A DNA stretch of 64,000 nucleotides from Amphiura filiformis (lineage: Eukaryota > Echinodermata > Ophiuroidea > Amphilepidida > Amphiuridae): positions 15,734,094 through 15,798,093 of the forward strand of contig NC_092647.1 of assembly GCF_039555335.1 (NCBI RefSeq), read 5' to 3'. The position numbers and the translations under genes were made by a program. Every line of letters begins with the position of its first letter. Positions within the stretch are counted from its first letter, which is position 1. Shown piece after piece: positions 44,201-55,600 of this stretch. The notes under the pieces were generated by a model. It did no database searches and had not been told where the DNA came from. It saw nothing but the letters and a program-made list of their open reading frames with translations.

Positions 44201-47200
44201 TCGTGTTCCCATTTTGGGAACTGGTGTCAACCCGGCCACCTGACTTTCATATTCAAAGTTACCGACCAATCAGGTTTCATAATTAAACATACATTGAGAC
44301 AGTTCCCAAATTTGCATGGGCGTCCTCACATTATGACATCATAGCGATATTATGTGGGGAATGTTTGTACCTATTTGAGATTACTGGATAGAAGAGACCC
44401 ATAGCTATACATTAGTACCAAATATAACGGTACACGACGTTTATAATTATAAGGGGGTCGCAACAACCCCCCTCTTCGTAGTGCCTGTTACAAAATATGG
44501 CTCAATAGTTCTTGGGTTAATGTCTGGCATATATAACATGAAAATGGAAGGTATTTTAAAAGAGCCATGTACACCAGTAGCGTACCGTGGCCGCTCCTAC
44601 CCTGGGGGCTGAAGAAAATTCAATTTTGCCGCCCCTTCCTCAACAGCCCGAAAAGGTTCACCCAATTTTTTTTTTGGTGGTTTGAAAAAGTGAAGAGCAA
44701 AAAAACAAAAACAACAAAAACAACAACAAAAAAAACAGGATTTTAGGTGCTAGCGCCCAAAAAGCAACACATTGTACCATTTTTTCACAATTTTTATACT
44801 TTTTCAAATTTTTCCGCCCTTTTTCTTTACTAATTCTTTTTGCCGCCCTACTTTTTTGCCGCCACCGTTTTTGCCGCCCTTCTTCTTCCGCCGCCCCTTC
44901 GTTTTGGCCGCCCCCTGCTTTTACCCCGTGGGGCTCGCGCACCCAAAGCTCCCCCCCAACAAAAATACGCGCATGTACACGACCCCCCAGAGTATTTAGT
45001 TTTAAGTTTGAGTTTCTTATATCATTGTGTACTGTGTTTATTCCTGATTCAAAGTTGCAACTGGATAAATTTTATGAAAAAACACTTTGATCATTATTCA
45101 ACATCACTTGCAAAAAGCAACTTGATTTGAAGATCTGGTGCTACATTTATGATAATTATTATATGGTGCCCACTTTTGTGGGCAAAAAAATCTACGTTAT
45201 TGGGCAATGGGCAAGTTGAATTTACAGGACGGGCAAAATAATTTACTGAGTGGGCAAATTAATACTCACCCAGTTTCCTGTTATTTACCTCCCTGAATTC
45301 TTTTTATTACTATTTATTGAATTATTTACTTACGATAAATATCTCTTTGAGCTCAACTGAATGCATTTATTGTGATTAAAATATGTTATTGTCTATGAGA
45401 GAGAGAGGGGTAGTGAGTGAGAGAGAGGGGAGGTGGGGTATTATGCAGTCACTAGATAGATGCACACATCTTTATCATATTATGGTGTGGTTTACTTCAA
45501 TTCTCTGTGTCAACTATGCGCTGAACCTGGGTTTGACCCGTTTTGTCGAATTATGAACTAAAATTGGTGAACTAGTCTGATGATTCTTTTTAATATTGTT
45601 GTTTTTACACACTATAGCTCTATATAGGTCACACCATACACTCCCTCTTCTGAGTTTAAGTTTCTCTTTTCTTCAGAAACCAAAAATCAGGGGATTCAAA
45701 ACAGGACTCAGGTCTTGTCTGCAATCATAACGCCTAAAGGCTGAATTTATACTACATCGCTGAGCGATAGAGATTTGTTTGTAGCCAATGAGGTAGAGCG
45801 CTTTTTGTTGCGTTGGGAAAAGCGCTGCTACCTCATTGGTCAAATACCAAACGCTTTTCGCCCATCAAATTCAAATTCAATGTAGGCAGGACACCCACTC
45901 GTGTATTATAGTAATATAACTATTGTCATGATTGTAAGCATACATTTTTATTTTTTTATTTTTTATTTATAACATTCGGCCGAAGCCAGGCTAAACCCAA
46001 TAGTGCTCAGAGGCTACTAAATTCAAGGGATGCCTTCAGATATGACGGGACAGGGATATGGGAAGAGGTCCGATTTTAGAAGCAGGAGGAAAACCGGAGC
46101 ACCCGGAGAAAAACCTGCGAGGACGAGCATGGATCGGCAACCAAACTCACATGTGGCACCGCGGGGAATTGAACCCGGGCCACAGTGGTGAGAAGCGAGT
46201 GAGAAGACCAGTGAGAAGTGGTGAGAAGCAAGTGAGAAGACCACTACACTAACCCGCCCTCCCATATCCACCAAAAAAACGTTGACAACGTTAAGAAAGC
46301 AGCAAGTTTAAAAAGCCCCCACCTCGGCTCACTTTTTGAAACTTGGTCCCATTTGTAAAAGATACTGATTTAATCTTTGTCATAATTATCAACTTAAAAC
46401 ATTTCCAGAAGTGTTATGTATCTTTAATGTGCCGATGAGATATTAAGTTGTTAGCATTCTGGAACGATCAGAAAGGTTATTATGTTGTTCTTGGCCAATA
46501 TCCTATATATGTTTTGTTTTATAATAATTATTTAGTTCATGACCAATGATTGAATTAAACGAATAACAAGTAGGCATGTTAATGGCAATGATCCCAGCAA
46601 ACACAAAAACTTTTTAAAAACGTTTTAAATAAGTTATATTTTGGCTTTTGGTTTAGGTAAAACGTTTTAATAACATTAAAATGTCGGGTTATATAAAGGT
46701 CATGATAACTTTTAAAACGTTTTGTATGAAAACACACTACAACAATATTTTTAAATGTTTTCAAAAATGTTATTGTAAACTATTTTTGCAAACATTTTTG
46801 CCAAATATTGTGTCAATAGTTAAATAACATTATGTTAAAATATTTGAACCCAGCAAACACAGAAATGTTCTTAAAATGTTTTTCAAAACCTTTTAATAAC
46901 ATTTAAATGTCGGGTTATATAAAGGTCATGAAAACGTTTTTAAAACGTTATTGAAAATATTTTGGGCAAACGTTTTTCGCAAAATATATTTTCAACCCCA
47001 AAATAACATTCTGTTTAGAATGTTTTGTATCAAGTTTTCAAAAATGTTTTTGGAATGTTATTAAAACGTTTTTATACCCTTTATATAACCCGACATTTAA
47101 ACGTTTTCTGTAAAACATTTTGGTTTGCTGAGCAGTAGATTATCAAAAAATGATTTTTAAGGTTATGAAAACGTTTTATACTCTTAATATACCCTTTATA

Positions 47201-50200
47201 TAACCCGACATTTAAACGTTTTCTGACAACCTTTTATAACCTTTTTGCGAATGATGTCGAAAACGTTTTGTGTTTGCTGGGATGCTATTGTTTAAACGTT
47301 AAAAACACCGATTTGCTGTTGATATTCAAAATGGGACCAAGTTTCAAAAAGTGAGCCGAGGTGGGGCTTTTTAAACTTGCTGCTTTCTTTTACGTTGTCA
47401 ACGTTTTTTGGTGGATTTTCTTTCTTTTTATGAATGTAGCCAAGCAGCTCTAAGCTTGGAAAGTCATCGGGTTACGAAGTACGTTAACGTTACGAAATAT
47501 GTTATCCTTGATTTATGACAGTAAATAATTTAATAAAACTTTATCAGCCGTTTATTTTGTATACTTGCTGGTCACTGCTACCGCGTGACTGTAATGTTAA
47601 TAGGGATACATATACATTTTAATATACTTTAATTATTCAAGGTAAAATGTAAATACGAACAACACATACCCAATGTTGACGATACCAGCGAGACACAGAG
47701 TCAGTCCGATTTACTTCAAATTGAAACTATGTAGCAAGGCTTATACTACGGAAGCGTCTAAGTGCCACGACTTAGCAAGATAATTATGTTTTAATGATTG
47801 TGGTTTTGTAGCCCTGCGGGCAATCTAGTTGGATATCCAAATTTCGCGGTTGATAGTTCTTTGTAGCCCTGCAAGGGGCAATCTAGTTGGATTTCCTATT
47901 AAGCGGCGGTTGTTGGCGGTCTTTCGCGGTTTGTAGTTTTGATTTCCCTCATTCTTCATGCCTTACCTTCAATCGGGGGTTAATTTATAGTTTAAGCTTG
48001 TTGGATAACTATACTTCGCGGTGTGTGGTTCTTTGTAGCCCTGCCGGGCAATCTAGTTGGATATCCAAATTTCGCAGTTGACAGTTATTTAGATTTATAT
48101 ATCTAGTTGGATTTCCCTATTAAGCGGCGGTTGTTGGCGGTCTATCGAGGCTTGTGGTTCTTTGCAGCCCTGTGGAAAATCTTGTTGCACATTCCTATAG
48201 GCTGTGGGGACAGTCCCTCCTTTCAATAGGCCTTTGTGTATTTTTGCCGCTTTGCTAATTTGTCTTTACGTATGACTTTAATGGCCTTCCATATTTGGTT
48301 GTCTCTTTTTGGATACGTTTTTGTCCCTGCTGGCCTTCCATATTAGTGGAACAATTTTTCACACCTATAGAGTGTATGCAACAAACCAACCGGAACGGTA
48401 TAACAATTGAAATGACAGTCATGTAGGAATACAGTTCTACGATAGCTGAAGATGACAGAGGGACAGGTCTCTAGATCGATTCAACAACCATTCATACATA
48501 TAACATGTTTTATTGTCCTATTATCATGCGAATCACCCCGTGGTAGGACAGAACTTTATCTAAATGAGAAAATATTGGTAACCTGATCTAGTTTCTAGAT
48601 TGTTGTGTTGTTCAGATTTAAATAAATAAAGAAAGTAATAAAGAGATTTCTTTTATTATTTGTTCTGCTAGCGGCTGCACTATAGGTTTTTTTTTTAAAT
48701 AGGCCCTTAATATAATAAATAAAACCTGAGAATCAAACATAAAAAAAATAATATCACAATAGCACTGGATGATTAAAATTGTGTTATCCTTGATTAATGA
48801 CAATAAAGTTATTGTTTAATACAATATTGAAAAAAACAGTTGATCATCGGGTTTCGAACTCGGATCCCTGGATCCGGAGTCGAACGCCGAAACCGTTGAG
48901 CTACGGGACTCTGATATAAATTGCTGTGTCGAAGTACATTATTTATTATATGAATGGGTGCATCGTCCGGAAAGAACAAAAGAATTTTTATCTAGGGTAT
49001 CTCAGAATATGTGGCACATATATGGGCGCTAAGTTGTAAATTTGCCCATTTTGGCCCCAGATGTTTAAGGCTAGGGGACCCAGAGGCTCAAATGTTAAAA
49101 TAAAGGGCATGTCGTTTCTCAGCAAATAAAGGAGCTACATGGTTTAGATTTGGTACACTAATTAGGTCTAAAGCATTATATTGTTATATGTATATATGAA
49201 CCCCGTGTGTCACATAATATGGGCCCCAGGGCCTCAAACGCTAAAACATAGGGCCGGCCGTTACTCCGTAAAGAAAGCAGCTACAATGTCCAGCTTGAGT
49301 CTGCTGATAGCACTTGAGAATTATATTTCAACATATGCACATGAGCCCCAGAAGTCAAATATTATGGGCCCCGGGGCCCCAAATGTTAAAGCAAAGGCCC
49401 AGCCGTTTTTCATCAAATAAAGCAACTTTAGAGCTCAGAGTTTGTACACAGATTGCACCTGAGAATTATATTGTTATATGTACATATGAGCCCCATATGT
49501 CACTCCATTGATGGGCTGACGTTAGGCATTCCACACTGGTAACAAATCCAAGTCATGCTTGAATTTGCATGCGCTTCATACTGCAGTTACTGTCCGTTTT
49601 CCTATACACAATACACAGTGCTCTCACCATTGAGCTGTGACCTCTACAAATCGTGCCACGTTAAAAGGATAGGCATTTGCCTAGTTAACGTCAATGTGTG
49701 AAAAATACCCGGCCAATATTAAAAATACTCTCAAAAACTTCTAGCAAATATATTTCTCTAACATGACCTAAAATTACAGCTAGGTTAGATGTTCAGAAAT
49801 ATTCGTACTTTGGTAAAACAGTGAGTGAGGGCAAGGCATAGCTAGCCAAATCGCGTGTTAATTGAATGGAGATTTGACCGAAAATTTTGGTAAACGGACC
49901 GCTCACTTCTGAAGAATGCCACACGAAAACGGTACAAGCTACATTTAAAGTACTCTCTGTTCGATCATCATGATGAGTTTTTTTAATAGTATGCCGAAAT
50001 TTGGTACTGTAGGTAATTGACAAAGGGTCGTACTTCGCTGATGAGTAAGTGACAGTGAACATGAAAATCAGGGCCCATAACCCAAGTTAGTAGCTAGTTA
50101 GTGGAGGCCGTCACGGGACTGATTATTGATTATTGAAGTGCCTTATTAATAGATACGCACGATTTAGGGCAAGAAAAAAAAAACCGGGACACTTTTGGAG

Positions 50201-50201
50201 A

Positions 50202-50250
<49 letters not shown>

Positions 50251-52567
50251 GACATCATCATCATCATCACTTTCTACATTTTTTCTAAACAACATAGGGC
50301 CTACCGTTTTAATAAGATTTTTTTCTTGAAATGCATGTAACTATAATTATTGTTTAGAGCGTGATGAAATAAAACATCACGATTTTCATCACAAAACAAA
50401 TATAATGCATAAGAAATCGTTTGTTTTAGAGCGTGATGATGAAATAAAACATCACGGTTTTCATCACGAAACAAAGTAATACATAAGAAATCGTTTGTTT
50501 TAAAGCGTGATGAAATAAAACATCACGATTTTCATCACAAAACAAAGTAATAGGCCTACAAAAGAAATACATTTTTCGAGAGTGATTAAATAAAACATCA
50601 CGATTTTCATCACGGAACAAAGTAATACATAAGACATCGTTTGTTTGATTGCAATCAACCGCGACAGTTCGTCTCACACACATAACAATGCACTGCGATC
50701 AAATAGGTTGATGACAACATTTGATTGAATGGACTGCACTGCGCCATCCTTTGTTTGGAGCCAATCAATAATTTCACGTACAGCCTCTATGCAAATTAGA
50801 GTTTACACACGCTGCAGCTGGGGTAATCGACCGAAGCTGGTTGCCGTTAGTGATCGAATGCATGAGCTTATTTGCTTTATTGAATCGATTTACTGGATTA
50901 ATTTCCTGTTAACTGGGTTTAATGCCACAAAGGTCGAATCGGGCTTGCCATGGACCATAAGTGCATCATGTCGTAGATTGCAAATGGCATCTTCATGCAC
51001 TGCACGTGGTACCAACCACAACATTCATCGCACTGTAAGGGTCGGTTCATAGTGCATATTCGAAGGCGAATATTCGACTTCGAATACTTTTTGTGACGTC
51101 AAAATATATACGGCAACGAATAAAATATGATGACAGGCCGAGTTGAACCGGATTAAATATCGCGCAACTGATAGCGAGATACTATTGATTTATATGAAAG
51201 GCTCGAGGTCACCTGAATATCGTTCGACGAACGATGATTTCAAAATCCCCAATGAAAATTAAGGGATCTGGAATGAGCGTTTTGAGCGTTTCGACAGTAT
51301 TTTTGTGGGACATGAGAACACATCAGACATATCGAATTACATTATGAATACGAAGAATGTCTTTCTGATATCAAATAATTATAATACAAATTTTATGACA
51401 AATTATTAAAATTTGATATTTTTCACATATTGATATATAACAGTCCTCGAAGTAAATATTATAAATCTAATGATATTTTCTTAAAGTGTATGTAGCTGGG
51501 AGGAAAAGCCGACGATCAATTGAAAATTTTGCCTTTTTCCCCAAAAGACCTAATCTTTTTGGTGTTTTGGGGAAAAATCCATATCTTCAATACGAAAGGT
51601 CAAAATTTTCAATTGATTGTCGGCTTTTCATCCCACCTACATACAGGGCCGTTCCTAGGGATTTTGCCGCCCTAGGCAATGCCTCTCCCTGCCGCCCCAC
51701 CAAAGCATACCAAAAAAAGTATTAAGGGGGTTACCCCCTTGAAAACTCCTCAGTTTTGACCTATTTGTATACTGCCCACGACCGTTTTCCTCAGTGGCGT
51801 AGATTTCTTTTTGACATTGGAGGGATGGGGTTGCCATGAAAAAATAAATCTTGAATTATAATGCGCGTGAAGCGCGCGAAAAATATTCCCATTTTTAAGC
51901 TAAACTGTTGAAATGTGGTGCAAAAATGAAATAGATTCGCGCGAAGTGCGGAAAAATTGCAATTTTGGGACTGAAATGGCCAAATAAGAGGTGAATTTGT
52001 CAGAAACCCACATACATGCGTCAACATTGGGAGGGGGGAGGGGGATGATTGTATGGACCATCCCCTGGCAAAATATTGGGGATTTACCCCCCCCCCTGGA
52101 TCTACGCCTATCAGCCAATGAAAAAAGTATTCACCGGAAATATATTTGTGAAACTATGCAGAACAACCAAAACCACGAGCGTTGGTACCCTATCATTGCG
52201 TGTTCTTTTAAAATAAATTCTTGTTTATTTCTATAATTTGTGAATCGATCAGACATTAAAACACACTTAGGCCCTAGCAATGTAGGTCTACACAAGTTCG
52301 GAACGAGACGTTTTATCTTTTGACGCGTATTTCGGTCGAATGCCAAAATTGATTGCTCAATGAATCATGAAATGAGAGCAATACTACTTTTATGATACCG
52401 ATCTCAAGTGGATATCAGCCAATGTATATTTGTGGGAGTTGAATTTTGTTGAACTCGACAGATATATATTTGGTGGGTCACCGTGGGTGGTCTCATATAT
52501 AACACTTGTGAGGGCTGTCATATTTGCCGTCGCTTCAATCATAGGCTATCTTATGATATTTATATAT

Positions 52568-52650
<83 letters not shown>

Positions 52651-55600
52651 TCTATTTATTGATTTATTGATTGATTTATTTATATTTATTGATTGATTGA
52701 TTGATTTTTTAAAATTATTTATGCATTTATTGACTTATTTATATATTTTTTATTTATTTATTTATTTATCTATTGAATCATTCATTTCTTGATTTGCTTT
52801 GCAGTTGAAACCTACAAGAAGGTATGGGTCAACCTCCGCGCCTGTTACAGGCAGGTCGTAAATGCCCCGAAAAGCAAATCTTTTTGACTCCTATTCAGGT
52901 CAGGTGCGTAACCAGACCTGACCTGGGGGGGCAAGATTGAAAAATTTCCCAATTTCTGATCAAAAGTTTTAGTATTTATGTTCGAGAGAAAGCTCGCTTG
53001 CCACGAAGCGTTAAACGGGTGGGGTCCAGGGGTCCAGGGGCAAAGCCCAGGCGGGGGTCAAGGGGGCTGAGCGTCATGAAGCTCCTGGTTTTTTGGCATA
53101 TTAGAAAATATCAGTGTTTCAGAGTACACATTTCACAATGAAAGTAATAGGCCTATAGATCTTCTCTCTTTCTTTCCCTTTCTCTTCTCCCTTGAGTCCC
53201 TTCCCTTTCTCTCTCCCTTCCCCTTTTCTTCCCTCTTTTTCTTTTCTTCTTTCCCTTTCTCTTCCCTCTTTCTTTCCCTTTTTCTCTTCTCCTTCCCTTT
53301 TTTCTCTTTTTCCCTTTCTCTTCCCTCTTTTTTCTTTCCTCTTTCCCCCTTCCCAATTTTTGACTCTTCTTCCAGGTTTTTGTGTCCGGCGGCAGCTTGC
53401 ACCCCCGGCCCCCACTGGTTACGCCACTGCTCCTATTTAGACCCATTTATACAGACATTAAATCATGACAATAATTCAATGGAGTTCACCTATTATGATT
53501 TTATTAACTTCGTTAAAGAAATTCTCTAAATTTTGCTTACCTTGGTCAACGGGCAATACTTGTTAACAGTCGGGCAACGCTGTGAATTGTAGAAATATAT
53601 CTTTCTCCGGTTCATAGTTTTATATTCGAAGCCGCATATATTTTGACGCCCAAAACGTATTCGAAGCCGAATATTCGCCTTCGAATATTCACTTTGAACC
53701 AGCCTTAAGCAATCCTGACCCCACTTGGCAGCTTTTTCGCAGACAAGACAGGGATACTTAATAGGGCGGGGCCCAGGGTTTAATTCGGTGTCGCCTGCCA
53801 GTAACAGGAGGATAATGAAGAATGACGAATTCCTTTCAATTTTGAATTTGGGTTTCACAACACTGTGCTTGAAACTACTGTTGAATACATTCAATGATTG
53901 GGTGGGGGTTACATCAAAGTCAGAAGTTGTAAAGTGATGTAGAAAAACAAAGTTCAAGCCGTTTGTTTTGGTCAAATACAGGCAGATGTCAATAAAACCA
54001 AAAACACAAGTGGTTTCATTACTGCTGTTGTTGTGGGGGTGACCATATGGGGCACGTAAACTGTTGTTCATTACATCATCGTATGGAAAAGTGTTATGAG
54101 TTCCAGTAGAAATGTGCCATACACTGATGACAAACTGCATTAATGTCAACAATAGAGTTATTAGTGGTTGCATCCTGAGGCTGAGCAATAACAACCAGCA
54201 ATGTCAATGGATAAACAATTTGATGTTTCTCACTACATATTAAACAAATAAAGCATGGGTAGATCTCACCAGTCAGTGATGGACAATAAACTAGCAGAAT
54301 TCCACTATCCACAGAGTAAAGCCCCAGGTTCAGTGATCCGTATCTTCCGCGGGAATGAGGTTGCCGAATTATGCAGACATGCACTTGCACAGAGATTTGG
54401 TATGTGCAAGATAATCCAGAAAAATGGCATTTAAAATCCACAAAATGGAATGAATCCGAGTTCATACGGTGGAGAAATCATAAACACACAAGGTATGATG
54501 AGAAATGAGGCTTAGATTATCAGCTAGGCAATAAAAAGAAAGCAAAAATGTGGGATGATGCACAAGGTAACTCCGGCACTGCGCACACGCATCAATATAC
54601 AAAGAAATGAAGCAAAAGTGTTTGTTTATTATTAAACAATGGTTGACTGTAGGATTGGTGTCCCTTTTTGAATTAATGAGTTGTCAAGATATTACATTTG
54701 GGACTCTAAATAACATTATACATGGTTTTAGACACACTTTGTACCCAGCGAAAAATATCATAGAACAATAGAAGTCAAATGTTTTAATGTTAGGTGTAAA
54801 TATAGTGTCGCGGGAGCATCTTATTAGTCTTCTTTAACAGTCTTTTTTTTTAAAAACTTGCTGGTCACGGCTACCGCGTGACTCTAATCCGTCTTTGTGT
54901 TATGTTGAATGTAGACAACATGGATCGGATATCAATCACACGCGTGCACGGTGACTGGTGCATTCATAAGCGACATTCAAATGTTTGTTACACAGCCGTG
55001 ACATTAGTCACGGCTGTGTCTTTTTTCTTACAGGATCTTCTTCTTTCTTTCTTTCTTTGTTTATTTCTTTCTTTCTGTCGACCATTACATTTGCTCTAGC
55101 ACTGACATGCTTGCACCGATTTTGACCTAACTTGGTCACAACCAGCACTGACCATGCCCCAACATGTCACATGAAAGTCGTTTGGTCAAAGGTCACGTAG
55201 GGGTCACAGAGGTCCAAAACGTGATTTCAACTCAAAATGCTACTTCTCCCACAAATTTTGCAGGACAGTAACGCCACTTGCACACATGCATTGTTATTAC
55301 CCAGTGTATATGAATCATACACAGATTTGAGGTCAAAGGTCATTCAGGGGTCACTTCCTGTATAAAACCAAATTCCTTCAAAAAATTTTATTAGCTAAGA
55401 AAAACATAGGAGAGTGACGGTATGTGCACACATGAATTATGTTTACCTTATGTATATGTGGTATTTTTTTTTTTAGAGTCAAAGGTCATTAAGGGTCACT
55501 TCCAGTATAAAACGAAAAACCTTCAAAATTGTTTATTTGATAAGAAAAACACAGGACAGTAACAGTATGTTCACACATGAATTGTGGTTACCCAATTCAT

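Larger units (their letters stand above)
51039..53704. mobile_element. TTAA-targeting DNA transposon, non-autonomous
   Basis: Inverted ends of about 70 bp: GGTTCA(T/A)AGTG, TATTCGAAGGCGAATATTCG and CTTCGAATAC, then GACGTCAAAATATAT on the left or GGCGTCAAAATATAT on the right. Flanks are GTAA (left, one mismatch) and TTAA (right). 2,666 bp with no transposase; the interior is made of other repeats. The TTAA target fits piggyBac or Kolobok-type elements. Confidence 0.72.
50935..54194 (-). mobile_element. 5' part of a CR1-type LINE with 2A-like motif, split by a transposon
   Basis: Minus-strand ORF 54194-53709, then (after the 51039-53704 insertion) 51034-50935. It encodes a leader, a hydrophobic FFIILLLLAG stretch, a 2A-like motif and a PHD-type cysteine/histidine finger. 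The reverse transcriptase part is absent, so this is a 5' fragment. CR1/STR-type LINEs of echinoderms are known to carry 2A-like sequences near the start of their ORFs. Confidence 0.65.

Noticed and set aside
44658-45130. ORFs rich in Pro/Phe or Lys/Arg
   Set aside because: Product of GCCGCCC/poly-T low-complexity sequence.
49181-49511. Two overlapping plus-strand ORFs with similar peptides
   Set aside because: They are copies of the ~160-bp tandem repeat; no gene signal.
52430-52696. 88-residue ORF with repeated Leu-Phe-Ile-Tyr
   Set aside because: Translation of the (TTTA)n microsatellite.
53119-53446. Overlapping Lys/Glu/Arg-rich minus-strand ORFs
   Set aside because: All three frames are open only because the DNA is a CT-rich tract; low complexity.
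51039-53704. A pair of LTRs
   Set aside because: The terminal sequences are inverted, not direct, and the flanks are TTAA-type.
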